Source: Mesorhizobium jarvisii
GTDB lineage: Bacteria > Pseudomonadota > Alphaproteobacteria > Rhizobiales > Rhizobiaceae
Assembly: GCF_003601985.1 (NCBI RefSeq)
Contig: NZ_QZXA01000018.1
Location: 24,298-88,297, forward strand
Direction: 5' to 3'
Length of the DNA: 64,000 nucleotides
The notes below the pieces were generated by a model. It saw only the letters and a program-made list of their open reading frames with translations, did not search any database and was not told where the DNA came from. Of this stretch, positions 26,494-36,898 are shown piece by piece (the first letter of the stretch is position 1; each line of letters opens with the position of its first letter). Both the position numbers and the translations under genes were made by a program.

Positions 26494-27219
26494 TCAGGCG
26501 TTTTCGCGACGACGACCGCGTTCGCGATCACCACCACCGCCATGCGCAGCATCACCCTCGGTCGCGCGACGTTCCGAAGCCATCGGATCGTGCTCGAGGA
26601 TCTCGCCCTTGAATACCCAGACCTTGACGCCGCAGATGCCATACGCCGTATTCGCCTCGGCCGTGCCGTAGTCGACATCGGCGCGCAGCGTGTGCAGCGG
26701 CACGCGGCCCTCACGGTACCACTCCATGCGGGCGATTTCGGCGCCGCCGAGACGGCCCGAGCAGTTGATGCGGATGCCTTCGGCACCGAGGCGCATCGCC
26801 GACTGCACGGCGCGCTTCATGGCGCGGCGGAACGCGATACGGCGCTCGAGCTGCTGGGCGATCGACTGGGCGACCAGGGTCGCGTCGATTTCCGGCTTGC
26901 GCACTTCAACGATGTTGAGGTGCGTCTCGGACTTCGTCATCTCCATCAGCTTCTTGCGAAGCTTCTCGATGTCGGCGCCCTTCTTGCCGATGATCAGACC
27001 CGGGCGCGCGGCATGGATGGTAACGCGGCACTTCTTGTGCGGGCGCTCGATCACGACCTTGGAGATCGCGGCCTGCTTGAGTTCCTTCTCAAGATACTTG
27101 CGGATCTTGATGTCCTCATGCAGCAGCTTGCCGTACTCGCCGGTGTTCGCGAACCAGCGCGAATCCCAGGTGCGGTTGATGCCGAGGCGAAGACCGATCG
27201 GATTGACTTTCTGGCCCAT
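26494..27219 (-). CDS. rpsC: 30S ribosomal protein S3
   Basis: This 241-residue protein starts MGQKVNPIGLRLGINRTWDS. It has an N-terminal KH domain with ARPGLIIGKKGADIEKLRKK and a C-terminal domain with GRLGGAEIARMEWYREGRVP. The end is an Arg/Gly-rich tail. S3 forms part of the mRNA entry channel and its helicase. The start shares one base with the rplV stop (TAATG), which implies coupled translation. Confidence 0.99.
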   Translation of the reverse strand: MGQKVNPIGLRLGINRTWDSRWFANTGEYGKLLHEDIKIRKYLEKELKQAAISKVVIERPHKKCRVTIHAARPGLIIGKKGADIEKLRKKLMEMTKSETHLNIVEVRKPEIDATLVAQSIAQQLERRIAFRRAMKRAVQSAMRLGAEGIRINCSGRLGGAEIARMEWYREGRVPLHTLRADVDYGTAEANTAYGICGVKVWVFKGEILEHDPMASERRATEGDAAHGGGGDRERGRRRENA

Positions 27220-27608
27220 TATGCGGCCTCCCCTTTTTCTTCGACTTCACGAACGACGATCGTGAGGTGCGAGAACGGCTTCTCGATACGGCTGGCGCGA
27301 CCACGGCCACGAGCGTGGAACCGCTTCATGACGATCGACTTGCCGACATAGGCTTCCGCCACCACCAGCGCATCGACATCGAGGTCGTGGTTGTTTTCCG
27401 CGTTGGCGATCGCCGATTCCAGCGTCTTCTTGACCGTGCCGGAAATCCGCTTGGCCGAGAATTCGAGGTCGGAAAGCGCTGTCGCGACCTTCTTGCCGCG
27501 GATCAGCGCGGCAACGAGGTTCAGCTTCTGCGGGCTGATACGGATCGTGCGCAACACGGCGCGCGCTTCGTTGTCAGCAAGCCTGCGCGGAGCTTTGGCC
27601 TTGCCCAT
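27219..27608 (-). CDS. rplV: 50S ribosomal protein L22
   Basis: This 129-residue protein contains NEARAVLRTIRISPQKLNLV, the hairpin region that lines the exit tunnel, and the terminal KRFHARGRGRASRIEKPFSH. L22 mutations in the loop give macrolide resistance in other bacteria; no special change is judged here. Its stop overlaps the rpsC start by one base. Confidence 0.99.
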   Translation of the reverse strand: MGKAKAPRRLADNEARAVLRTIRISPQKLNLVAALIRGKKVATALSDLEFSAKRISGTVKKTLESAIANAENNHDLDVDALVVAEAYVGKSIVMKRFHARGRGRASRIEKPFSHLTIVVREVEEKGEAA

Positions 27609-27610
27609 GA

Positions 27611-27889
27611 TTATTTCCTCTTCGCCTTCTTATCCGCGCCGTGACCGTAATAAGTCCGCGTCGGAGCGAATTCACCGAACTTATGACCGACCATGTCCTC
27701 GTTCACCGAGACGGGAACATGCTTCTGGCCGTTGTAGACACCGAAGGTGAAGCCGACGAACTGCGGCAGGATGGTGGAGCGACGGCTCCACATCTTGATC
27801 ACCTCATTGCGACCACCTTCACGAACCTTGTCCACCTTCTTGAGAAGGTAGCCGTCGATGAAGGGGCCTTTCCAAATAGAACGAGTCAC
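27611..27889 (-). CDS. rpsS: 30S ribosomal protein S19
   Basis: This 92-residue protein starts MTRSIWKGPFIDGYLLKKVD and ends HKFGEFAPTRTYYGHGADKK plus a basic tail. It binds the head of the small subunit with S13. It lies two bases before rplV. Confidence 0.99.
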   Translation of the reverse strand: MTRSIWKGPFIDGYLLKKVDKVREGGRNEVIKMWSRRSTILPQFVGFTFGVYNGQKHVPVSVNEDMVGHKFGEFAPTRTYYGHGADKKAKRK

Positions 27890-27905
27890 TTGGCGTTACC
27901 TCTTC

Positions 27906-28739
27906 TTAGCTCTTGCGCTGATGGCGCGAGCGCAGGATGAACTTGTCGGTCGCCTTGTTGGACCGCGTCTTCTTGCCCTTGGTCGGCTTGCCCCACGGGC
28001 TGACCGGATGACGGCCACCGGAGGTGCGGCCTTCACCACCGCCGTGCGGATGGTCGACCGGGTTCATTGTCACGCCGCGATTGTGCGGGCGCTTGCCACG
28101 CCAAACCGTGCGGCCGGCCTTGCCGTCGTTGATGTTGCCGTGGTCGGGGTTCGACACGGCACCGACGGTGGCCATGCAGGAGCCGTGAACGACACGCTGC
28201 TCGCCCGAATTGAGGCGCAGGATCGCCATGCCCTGGTCGCGACCGACGAGCTGGGCGTAACCGCCGGCCGAACGGGCGACCTGGCCACCCTTGCCCGGCT
28301 TCAGCTCGATGTTGTGGACGATCGTGCCGACCGGCATCGATGCCAGCGGCATCGCATTGCCCGGCTTCACGTCGACCGCTTCGCCAGCCACGATCTTGTC
28401 GCCGGCGGCAAGGCGCTGCGGGGCGATGATGTAGGACAGCTCACCATCGTCGTACTTGATCAGCGCGATGAAGGCGGTGCGGTTCGGATCGTATTCAATG
28501 CGCTCGACCGTGCCGACGACGTCGAACTTGCGGCGCTTGAAGTCGATGATGCGGTACGAACGCTTGTGACCACCGCCGATGAAGCGGGCGGTGATGCGGC
28601 CGTAATTGTTGCGGCCGCCCGACTTGGTCAGGCCCTCGGTCAGACCCTTGACGGGCTTGCCCTTGTAGAGGCCCGAGCGGTCGACGATGACCAGCTGGCG
28701 GGTGCTCGGCGTTACCGGGTTGAATTTTTTCAGTGCCAT
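27906..28739 (-). CDS. rplB: 50S ribosomal protein L2
   Basis: This 277-residue protein starts MALKKFNPVTPSTRQLVIVD. It has the OB and SH3-like domains with GGRNNYGRITARFIGGGHKR, and the C-terminal VTMNPVDHPHGGGEGRTSGG, whose His is essential near the peptidyl-transferase centre. It lies between rplW and rpsS. Confidence 0.99.
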   Translation of the reverse strand: MALKKFNPVTPSTRQLVIVDRSGLYKGKPVKGLTEGLTKSGGRNNYGRITARFIGGGHKRSYRIIDFKRRKFDVVGTVERIEYDPNRTAFIALIKYDDGELSYIIAPQRLAAGDKIVAGEAVDVKPGNAMPLASMPVGTIVHNIELKPGKGGQVARSAGGYAQLVGRDQGMAILRLNSGEQRVVHGSCMATVGAVSNPDHGNINDGKAGRTVWRGKRPHNRGVTMNPVDHPHGGGEGRTSGGRHPVSPWGKPTKGKKTRSNKATDKFILRSRHQRKS

Positions 28740-28761
28740 TGTTCTGTCCTCGCGGCCTTGC

Positions 28762-29055
28762 TCAGAGACCCGTCGCGACGTCGATCGACTGGCCGTCGGC
28801 CAGCGTCACAATCGCCTTCTTGACGTCGCTCTGGCGGCCGATCGTGCCGCGGAAGCGCTTGATCTTGCCCTTGCGGACAAGCGTGTTCACGGCCATCACC
28901 TTGACGCCGAACAGCGCTTCGACGGCGGCCTTGATTTCCGGCTTCGACGCCTTCTTGGCGACGTTGAAGACGACCTGGTTCTGCTCGGAAGCCATGGTCG
29001 ACTTTTCGGTGATCGCCGGGCTGACGATCACGTCGTAGTGACGAAGGTCGGTCAT
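28762..29055 (-). CDS. rplW: 50S ribosomal protein L23
   Basis: This 97-residue protein starts MTDLRHYDVIVSPAITEKST and contains NQVVFNVAKKASKPEIKAAV and FGVKVMAVNTLVRKGKIKRF. It is the docking site for trigger factor and SRP at the tunnel exit. The start overlaps the rplD stop by four bases (ATGA). Confidence 0.99.
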   Translation of the reverse strand: MTDLRHYDVIVSPAITEKSTMASEQNQVVFNVAKKASKPEIKAAVEALFGVKVMAVNTLVRKGKIKRFRGTIGRQSDVKKAIVTLADGQSIDVATGL

Positions 29056-29672
29056 TTAAAGCGCTCCTCGAGAGCCTCGACGGCGGCCTTGGAAAGGACC
29101 AGCGTGCCGCGGCGCAGAATGTCGTAGACGTTGATGCCCTGGATGGGCAGCACGTCGATGTTGGGGATGTTGGTCGCGGCCAGCTTGAAGTTCTTGTCAA
29201 GCTCGGCACCACCAATCACCAGTGCGTTGCTCAGGCCCAGCGTCGCGAAATTCGCGATCAGCGCCTTGGTCTTGGCCTCGGTCAGCTTCAGTTCGTCGAT
29301 GACGATGATCGACGCGCTCTTGGCCTTGGCCGAGAGAGCATGCTTCAAGCCGAGAGCACGCACCTTCTTCGGCAGGTCGTGCTCGTGGCTGCGAACGACC
29401 GGGCCGTGGGCCTTGCCGCCGCCGCGGAACTGCGGAGCGCGTGCCGAATGGTGACGGGCGCGGCCCGTACCCTTCTGCTTGTACATCTTGGCGCCGGTGC
29501 GCGCGATTTCGGCGCGGCCCTTGGCCTTGTGCGTGCCCTGCTGCTTCTTGGCGAGCTGCCAGCGCACGACGCGCTGCAGGATGTCCTCGCGCGGATCAAG
29601 GCCGAAAATCTCCTCGGAGAGTTTCACCTTGCCGGCGTCCTTGCCGCCAAGCGTTGTGATCTTGAGATCCAT
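29052..29672 (-). CDS. rplD: 50S ribosomal protein L4
   Basis: This 206-residue protein has the tunnel-lining loop KMYKQKGTGRARHHSARAPQFRGGGKAHGP (about 67-96) and a C-terminal Rossmann-like part ending VLSKAAVEALEERFK. In gammaproteobacteria L4 represses the S10 operon; no such leader was recognised here. It overlaps rplC and rplW by a few bases at either end. Confidence 0.99.
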   Translation of the reverse strand: MDLKITTLGGKDAGKVKLSEEIFGLDPREDILQRVVRWQLAKKQQGTHKAKGRAEIARTGAKMYKQKGTGRARHHSARAPQFRGGGKAHGPVVRSHEHDLPKKVRALGLKHALSAKAKSASIIVIDELKLTEAKTKALIANFATLGLSNALVIGGAELDKNFKLAATNIPNIDVLPIQGINVYDILRRGTLVLSKAAVEALEERFK

Positions 29673-30385
29673 TATTCCGCTCCCTCTGTGGCCGGAGCCT
29701 CGTTCTTAACAGCGGCGCGGATCGCGGCGGGCTTCGGCGCATTGGCCGGCAGTGCCACCTTGGCCGCATCGCGGACCAGGATCCAGGCGCCCTTCGATCC
29801 GGGAACCGCTCCGCGGATCAGGATCAGGCCGCGGTCGGCATCGGTCGAGACGATCTCGACATTCTGCGTCGTCACACGGGTATCGCCCATGTGGCCGGCC
29901 ATCTTCTTGCCCTTGAACACCTTGCCGGGGTCCTGGCGCTGGCCGGTCGAACCGTGCGTACGGTGCGAGACCGAGTTACCGTGCGTCGCGCGGCCACCAC
30001 CCATGTGGTGACGCTTGATGACGCCCTGGAAACCCTTGCCGATCGTCGTGCCCGTCACATCGACCTTCTGGCCGGCGACAAAGTGCTCGACGGTGATCTC
30101 GGCGCCGACATCGATCATGTTGTCGGCCGAGACGCGGAACTCGGCAACCTTCGCCTTCGGCTCGACGGAAGCGGTCGCGAAATGGCCGCGCATCGCCTTC
30201 GACGTGTTCTTCACCTTGGCGAGGCCAACGCCGAGCTGAACGGCGGTGTAGCCATTCTTCTCCTGCGTGCGCTGCGCCACGACCTGGCAGTTCTCCATCT
30301 GGAGAACGGTGACGGGAACATGTTCCCCGGCATCGTTATAGATGCGGGTCATTCCCACCTTCTTTGCAATCACACCTGAACGCAT
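29672..30385 (-). CDS. rplC: 50S ribosomal protein L3
   Basis: This 237-residue protein starts [20 protein letters not shown] and has [38 protein letters not shown] sequence (about 123-156) that reaches the peptidyl-transferase centre. The ATG at 30385 fits the family; a longer frame adds 12 residues. Its stop overlaps the rplD start. Confidence 0.99.
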
Positions 30386-30446
30386 CGGTTCAATTCCTTT
30401 AGAGTTCCGGGCCAGGGGCACCGCCCCTTACCGCGCTCTCATTCCC

Positions 30447-30755
30447 TTAGAGCTTGATCTCGACGTCGACGCCGGCGGCCAGATCGAGCTTCATCAAAGC
30501 ATCGACGGTCTGCGGGGTCGGATCGACGATGTCGAGCAGACGCTTGTGCGTGCGCATCTCGAACTGCTCGCGGCTCTTCTTGTCGACGTGGGGCGACCGG
30601 TTCACCGTGAACTTTTCGATCCGCGTCGGCAGCGGAATGGGGCCGCGGACGTTTGCGCCGGTGCGCTTGGCCGTCGACACGATTTCCTTCGTCGAGGCGT
30701 CGAGCACGCGGTGATCAAACGCCTTCAGGCGGATGCGGATATTCTGTCCGTTCAT
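30447..30755 (-). CDS. rpsJ: 30S ribosomal protein S10 (NusE)
   Basis: This 102-residue protein starts MNGQNIRIRLKAFDHRVLDA and has IPLPTRIEKFTVNRSPHVDKKSREQFE-type sequence (about 40-66). S10 also serves as NusE in transcription antitermination and links to NusG. It opens the S10 operon, 69 bp after the first tuf gene. Confidence 0.99.
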   Translation of the reverse strand: MNGQNIRIRLKAFDHRVLDASTKEIVSTAKRTGANVRGPIPLPTRIEKFTVNRSPHVDKKSREQFEMRTHKRLLDIVDPTPQTVDALMKLDLAAGVDVEIKL

Positions 30756-30824
30756 GCGTCACTTCCTTGTTCTGGCGCGGCGCGGGCAACTTCCGCGCCC
30801 GCGACAGATCGGTTTAAGTCCAAA

Positions 30825-32000
<1,176 letters not shown>

Positions 32001-32067
32001 GTGATGTCTCCATTTCCTGCTCGCCCATGCGGGCTTTGAATTGCGTTACCGCGACGGCTCTTTCGAG

Positions 32068-34158
32068 TTACGCGTATTTTTTCTGGACTTCCTGGGCGAC
32101 CGCGGTCGGGACCGGCTCGTAGTGGTCGAACTGCATCGTGTAGGCCGCGCGGCCCTGGCTCATCGAGCGCAGGTTGTCGACGTACTTGAACATGTTGGCG
32201 AGCGGCACCATCGCGTTGATGACGACGGCCACGCCGCGTGCTTCCTGGCCCTGGATCTGGCCGCGACGGCCGTTCAGGTCGCCGATGACGCTGCCGACAT
32301 AGTCTTCCGGCGTCACGACTTCGACCTTCATGATCGGCTCGAGCAGCTGCACGCCCAGCTTGGGTGCGGCTTCGCGGAAGCAGGCGCGGGACGCGATTTC
32401 GAAGGCCAGGACCGAGGAGTCGACGTCGTGGTAGGCGCCGTCGATCAGCGTCGCCCGGACACCGATCATCGGGAAGCCCGCGAACGGACCAGCGCCCATA
32501 ACGCTCTGAATGCCCTTTTCGACACCCGGAATGTATTCCTTCGGCACCGCGCCGCCGACGATCTTGGACTCGAAGACGAACTCTTCGCTCTCCGTGTTCG
32601 GCTCGAAGATAACCTTGACGCGGGCGAACTGGCCGGTACCGCCGGTCTGTTTCTTGTGGGTGTAGTCCTGCTCGTGCTTGCGGGTGATCGTCTCGCGATA
32701 GGCCACCTGCGGAGCGCCGACATTGGCTTCGACCTTGAACTCGCGACGCATGCGGTCGACGATGATGTCGAGGTGCAGTTCGCCCATGCCGGAGATGATG
32801 GTCTGGCCGCTTTCCTCGTCGGTCTTGACGCGGAAGGACGGATCCTCGGCAGCCAGTCGGTGAAGGGCGAGGCCCATCTTTTCCTGATCGTTCTTGGTCT
32901 TCGGCTCGATGGCGATCTGGATGACCGGGTCGGGGAATTCCATGCGCTCGAGGATGACCGGGTGCAGCGGATCGCACAGAGTGTCGCCGGTGGTCGTGTC
33001 CTTGAGGCCAGCCAGAGCGACGATGTCGCCGGCGAAAGCTTCCTCAACGTCGGCGCGCGAATTCGCATGCATCTGCAGCATGCGGCCGATGCGCTCCTTC
33101 TTGCCCTTGACGGTGTTGTCGACCGAGACGCCCTTGGTGAGCTTGCCCGAGTAGATGCGGGCGAAGGTCAGCGAACCGACGAACGGGTCGTTCATGATCT
33201 TGAAGGCGAGCATCGACAGCGGCTCGTTGTCGTCCGCATGACGCTCGATCTCGGCGTCGGTCTTGGCATCGACACCCTTGATGGCGGGAACGTCGGCCGG
33301 CGACGGCAGGTACTCGACAACGGCGTCGAGCAGCGGCTGCACGCCCTTGTTCTTGAAGGCCGAACCGCAGAACATCGGATAGAACTTGACCGCGATCGTG
33401 CCCTTGCGGATCAGCGAACGGATCTCGTCATTCGACGGCATCTTGCCTTCGAGGTAGTTTTCGAGGGCCGTCTCGTCCATTTCGACGGCGGCTTCGATCA
33501 TCTTCTCGCGGTATTCCACGGCACGAGCCTGAAGATCGGCCGGGATCTCGACGACGTCCCAGGCAGCGCCCAGCGTCTCGTCGCGCCAGACAAGCGCGTT
33601 CATCTCGACGAGGTCGACGACGCCCTTGAATTCGGTCTCGGCGCCAATCGGCAGCTGCATGACGACAGCCTGCGCACCGAGGCGTGAGCCGATCATCTCG
33701 ACCGAGCGGTAGAAATCGGCGCCGATCTTGTCCATCTTGTTGCAGAAGATCATGCGCGGCACGCGGTACTTGTCGGCCTGGCGCCAGACGGTTTCCGTCT
33801 GCGGCTCGACACCGGCGTTGGCGTCGAGCAGCGCAATGGCGCCGTCGAGCACGCGCAGCGAACGCTCGACTTCGATGGTGAAGTCGACGTGTCCGGGAGT
33901 GTCGATGATGTTGAAGCGATGCATCTTGCCGTCGCGACCTTTCCAGAAGGTCGTAGTGGCGGCGGACGTGATGGTGATGCCGCGTTCCTGCTCCTGCTCC
34001 ATCCAGTCCATGGTGGCAGCGCCGTCGTGCACTTCGCCGATCTTGTGCGACTTGCCCGTGTAATAGAGGACGCGCTCGGTGGTCGTCGTCTTGCCGGCGT
34101 CAATATGCGCCATGATACCGAAATTGCGGTAGTCTTCGATTTTGTATTCGCGGGCCAT
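32068..34158 (-). CDS. fusA: Elongation factor G
   Basis: This 696-residue translocase starts MAREYKIEDYRNFGIMAHID with the P-loop AHIDAGKT at 17-24, DTPGHVDFT (G3) and NKMDKIGA (G4). Domains III-V follow, including the GMGELHLDIIVDRM motif and PVPTAVAQEVQKKYA at the C-terminus. It moves tRNA and mRNA after peptide bond formation and splits ribosomes with RRF. It lies between rpsG and tuf. Confidence 0.99.
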   Translation of the reverse strand: MAREYKIEDYRNFGIMAHIDAGKTTTTERVLYYTGKSHKIGEVHDGAATMDWMEQEQERGITITSAATTTFWKGRDGKMHRFNIIDTPGHVDFTIEVERSLRVLDGAIALLDANAGVEPQTETVWRQADKYRVPRMIFCNKMDKIGADFYRSVEMIGSRLGAQAVVMQLPIGAETEFKGVVDLVEMNALVWRDETLGAAWDVVEIPADLQARAVEYREKMIEAAVEMDETALENYLEGKMPSNDEIRSLIRKGTIAVKFYPMFCGSAFKNKGVQPLLDAVVEYLPSPADVPAIKGVDAKTDAEIERHADDNEPLSMLAFKIMNDPFVGSLTFARIYSGKLTKGVSVDNTVKGKKERIGRMLQMHANSRADVEEAFAGDIVALAGLKDTTTGDTLCDPLHPVILERMEFPDPVIQIAIEPKTKNDQEKMGLALHRLAAEDPSFRVKTDEESGQTIISGMGELHLDIIVDRMRREFKVEANVGAPQVAYRETITRKHEQDYTHKKQTGGTGQFARVKVIFEPNTESEEFVFESKIVGGAVPKEYIPGVEKGIQSVMGAGPFAGFPMIGVRATLIDGAYHDVDSSVLAFEIASRACFREAAPKLGVQLLEPIMKVEVVTPEDYVGSVIGDLNGRRGQIQGQEARGVAVVINAMVPLANMFKYVDNLRSMSQGRAAYTMQFDHYEPVPTAVAQEVQKKYA

Positions 34159-34187
34159 CGTAGCTGCCTCTCAGTCCTGTTCGCGCT

Positions 34188-34658
34188 TTACCAGCGGTAG
34201 TGTGCGAAAGCGCGGTTGGCTTCAGCCATCTTGTGGGTGTCTTCACGCTTCTTGACGGCCGTGCCGCGGTTGTTGGCCGCGTCCATCAGCTCGCCCGAGA
34301 GGCGGTCGATCATGGTGGTCTCGTTGCGGTTGCGGGCAGCCGCGATCAGCCAACGGATGGCCAATGCCTGGCGGCGCTCGGGACGCACGTCGACCGGAAC
34401 CTGGTAGGTGGCGCCGCCGACGCGACGCGAACGCACTTCCACATGCGGCGCGACATTGTCGAGTGCCTGATGGAAGACGGTGACCGGCTCCTGCTTGGTC
34501 TTCGACTGGACCTGGTCGAGCGCGCCATAGACGATGGTCTCGGCGACCGACTTCTTGCCGTCATACATGACGGCGTTCATGAACTTGGTAACGATCAGAT
34601 CGCCGAACTTCGGATCTGGGTTGATCTCACGCTTTTCTGCACTGTGACGACGCGACAT
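34188..34658 (-). CDS. rpsG: 30S ribosomal protein S7
   Basis: This 156-residue protein starts MSRRHSAEKREINPDPKFGD and contains EVRSRRVGGATYQVPVDVRP and REDTHKMAEANRAFAHYRW. It is the primary binder of the 16S 3' major domain. In enterobacteria it represses the str operon. It lies 30 bp before fusA. Confidence 0.99.
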   Translation of the reverse strand: MSRRHSAEKREINPDPKFGDLIVTKFMNAVMYDGKKSVAETIVYGALDQVQSKTKQEPVTVFHQALDNVAPHVEVRSRRVGGATYQVPVDVRPERRQALAIRWLIAAARNRNETTMIDRLSGELMDAANNRGTAVKKREDTHKMAEANRAFAHYRW

Positions 34659-34718
34659 GGCTTTTGTCTCTCAATCTCGTAGCCCGACGCGTTCAAGCAG
34701 CGCCAGGGCCGGAAAATC

Positions 34719-35090
34719 TTACTTCGGACGCTTGGCGCCGTACTTCGAACGGCGCTGCTTGCGGTTCTTCACGCCCTGCGTGTCGAGCACGCCGCGGATG
34801 ATGTGGTAGCGGACGCCCGGAAGATCCTTGACGCGGCCGCCGCGGATCATGACCACGGAGTGTTCCTGAAGGTTGTGACCTTCGCCGGGGATGTAACCGA
34901 TCACTTCAAAACCATTGGTCAGGCGGATCTTGGCCACCTTGCGCAGCGCCGAGTTCGGCTTCTTCGGCGTCGTCGTGTAGACGCGCGTGCAGACGCCCCG
35001 CTTCTGCGGGTTCTGCTGCATGGCCGGGACCTTGTTGCGCTTCACCGGCGCAATGCGCGGCTTGCGGATCAGCTGGTTGACGGTAGGCAT
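34719..35090 (-). CDS. rpsL: 30S ribosomal protein S12
   Basis: This 123-residue protein starts MPTVNQLIRKPRIAPVKRNK and carries the decoding-site segments TTTPKKPNSALRKV and RGGRVKDLPGVRYH. Lys43/Lys44 and Lys88, the classical streptomycin-resistance positions, keep their wild-type residues, so no S12-based resistance is expected. The ATG at 35090 is used; the longer frame adds 48 doubtful residues. It is the first gene of the str operon. Confidence 0.99.
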   Translation of the reverse strand: MPTVNQLIRKPRIAPVKRNKVPAMQQNPQKRGVCTRVYTTTPKKPNSALRKVAKIRLTNGFEVIGYIPGEGHNLQEHSVVMIRGGRVKDLPGVRYHIIRGVLDTQGVKNRKQRRSKYGAKRPK

Positions 35091-35336
35091 TAAACCCTCT
35101 TGTCTCTCAATTCCGTGTCTCGCCCGGTCAGGGCCGCTCAAAGCGTCATTTCCATACGCAAATTCGGGCCACAAACCGCGCCTCGCGGTCTTGCCCGAAC
35201 AAATGGCAGAGGAAGCGGAAGCCGCTTCGTGCACGCCGGAAATGTCTTTTCGCTCGTAAAACGAACCCTGTTTGAAGCAAACTCCAAAGCGTGTCGCTTC
35301 GGAAGGGAGAGCCTCACATCGGTTCTGACTGGGCGG

Positions 35337-35365
35337 CTTCTACTCGTAAGCCCGCGAACCGTCAA
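35337..35365 (-). promoter_or_regulatory. Putative sigma-70 type promoter of the str operon
   Basis: On the minus strand TTGACG (35360-35365) and TAGAAG (35337-35342) are 17 bases apart, a good match to rhizobial housekeeping promoters. Transcription would start near 35330 and leave a leader of about 240 bases before rpsL. A second weaker candidate, CTTGCA and TACATG with a 17-base spacer, lies upstream around 35425-35455. The whole gap 35091-35563 (473 bp) contains no recognisable gene; its right end carries the start region of the divergent 93-residue gene. Confidence 0.6.
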
Positions 35366-35563
35366 CCCCGCAGTGCCAAATATTGCATTGATGCCGGGGC
35401 TTGGCAGCCATGCGAAAGGCGCATGTAATTTTCTTTCGCCATTTTGCAAGTGCGAGGAAGAAAGTGACCGGCTTTTGGCTGTCGCGCGGCCCCGCTTCAT
35501 GCGAAAAGGCGGCCTGAGCTCTGAAAACCCCCTCGCCTGTCCTTTGCCAAGAGGAATCAGCCC

Positions 35564-35845
35564 GTGAACGACAATGAAGAACGCCCGGTCACCATCATCA
35601 CCGGCCGGGTGTGGAAGCGCAAAGGCGGCAAAGCGGAAGGCGTTCATGTCATGCTGGTGGCTCCCGACGACGATTCGGCGGTGCGCCGCGCCCTCGAATC
35701 GCTTGCGGCGGAAGGTTATGCCGAGGCCGAGCTCGATCAGATCGGCGATATGGACGGCGTGCCCGATGACGAGCCGCATCTGTCGGCCTATCAGGGCGCG
35801 CTCGAAGGCGAAGTCTCGATCGTCACGTTCGACGCGCCGATCTGA
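35564..35845 (+). CDS. Conserved-looking 93-residue acidic protein, unknown function
   Basis: This small soluble protein starts MNDNEERPVTIITGRVWKRK from a GTG with AGAGGA about 8 bases upstream, and ends EGEVSIVTFDAPI. It is acidic, has no cysteine, signal peptide or membrane segment, and contains a plausible alpha-beta pattern (VHVMLVAPDDDSAVRRALESL). I do not recognise a family. It is divergent from rpsL and shares the intergenic region with the str operon promoter, and it is on the plus strand inside an otherwise minus-strand ribosomal block. Codon use agrees with its neighbours, so it is probably real. Confidence 0.75.
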   Translation: MNDNEERPVTIITGRVWKRKGGKAEGVHVMLVAPDDDSAVRRALESLAAEGYAEAELDQIGDMDGVPDDEPHLSAYQGALEGEVSIVTFDAPI

Positions 35846-35959
35846 GAATCAGGTCCGGACACGGCTTACGCCGGCCGGACCGCCGCTCCACCTTTCGCAA
35901 CTTGCCCGGTTGTCTTTCTCGCGCCTAGAAAAACCTGTCCTTCCCATTCCGGAGCCCCC

Positions 35960-36895
35960 ATGTCGTCAAACAATAACCCCATCAACATAGGTATCGTCGG
36001 CGTCGGCAAGATCGTCCGCGACCAGCACCTGCCGGCGCTAGCCAAGGACCAGAGCTACCGACTCACCGCTGCCGCCAGCCGGCATGGCAAGGTCGACGGC
36101 ATCCCGAACTTTCCAACCATCGAGGCGATGCTCGACGCGGTGCCGGAGCTTGAGGCCGTTTCGCTCTGCATGCCGCCGCAATTCCGCTACGACGCCGCGC
36201 GCACCGCGCTCGAGGCAAGGAAGCATGTCTTCCTGGAAAAGCCGCCGGGCGCAACGGTCAGCGAGGTCGAAGACCTGAAGGTGCTGGCCGAGAAAAACGG
36301 CGTCTCGCTATTTGCCAGCTGGCACTCGCGTTATGCGCCGGCGGTGGAGGCCGCGCGCGGTTTTCTCGCATCGACCCAGATTCGGTCGGCGGCTATCGTC
36401 TGGAAGGAAGATCTGCGCCGCTGGCATCCGAACCAGGAGTGGATCTGGGCGCCGGGCGGCTTCGGTGTCTTCGATCCCGGCATCAACGCACTGTCGATCG
36501 CAACCCACATCCTGCCGGCGATGTTCATCACCTCCGCCGTGCTCGACTTTCCTGAAAACCGCGCTGCCCCGGTCGCGGCGCAAGTCGCCTTCCGCACGTC
36601 GAACGGATTGCCGGTGACGATGGACCTCGACTGGCTGCAGACCGGCCCGCAAAGCTGGGACATCCTGGCCGACACGGATGCCGGCAAGATGGTGCTTTCC
36701 GGCGGCGGCTCGAAACTCGCCATCGACGGCCGCGTCGTGCATGAGGAGCCGGAAGCGGAATACCCCATGCTCTACAAGCGTTTCGCCGAGATCGTGCGCG
36801 CCGGCATCTCAGATGTCGATCTCGCGCCGCTGCAGCATGTCGCCGACGCCTTCATGCTCGGCAAGCGCAATGTGGTCGAGGCGTTTTTCGACTGA
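35960..36895 (+). CDS. Gfo/Idh/MocA oxidoreductase, probable D-galactose 1-dehydrogenase
   Basis: This 311-residue NAD(P)-dependent protein starts MSSNNNPINIGIVGVGKIVR with a Rossmann GVGKI motif. The EKPPG motif (residues 94-98) carries the catalytic-type lysine of the family. The segment KEDLRRWHPNQEWIWAPGGFGVFDPGINAL (about 149-178) closely resembles bacterial D-galactose/L-arabinose 1-dehydrogenases of the De Ley-Doudoroff pathway, which oxidise the sugar to its lactone. No other genes of that pathway are adjacent, so the substrate stays an inference. GGAG lies 5 bases before the ATG. It converges on the O-methyltransferase gene, ending 3 bp from it. Confidence 0.85.
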   Translation: MSSNNNPINIGIVGVGKIVRDQHLPALAKDQSYRLTAAASRHGKVDGIPNFPTIEAMLDAVPELEAVSLCMPPQFRYDAARTALEARKHVFLEKPPGATVSEVEDLKVLAEKNGVSLFASWHSRYAPAVEAARGFLASTQIRSAAIVWKEDLRRWHPNQEWIWAPGGFGVFDPGINALSIATHILPAMFITSAVLDFPENRAAPVAAQVAFRTSNGLPVTMDLDWLQTGPQSWDILADTDAGKMVLSGGGSKLAIDGRVVHEEPEAEYPMLYKRFAEIVRAGISDVDLAPLQHVADAFMLGKRNVVEAFFD

Positions 36896-36898
36896 CCT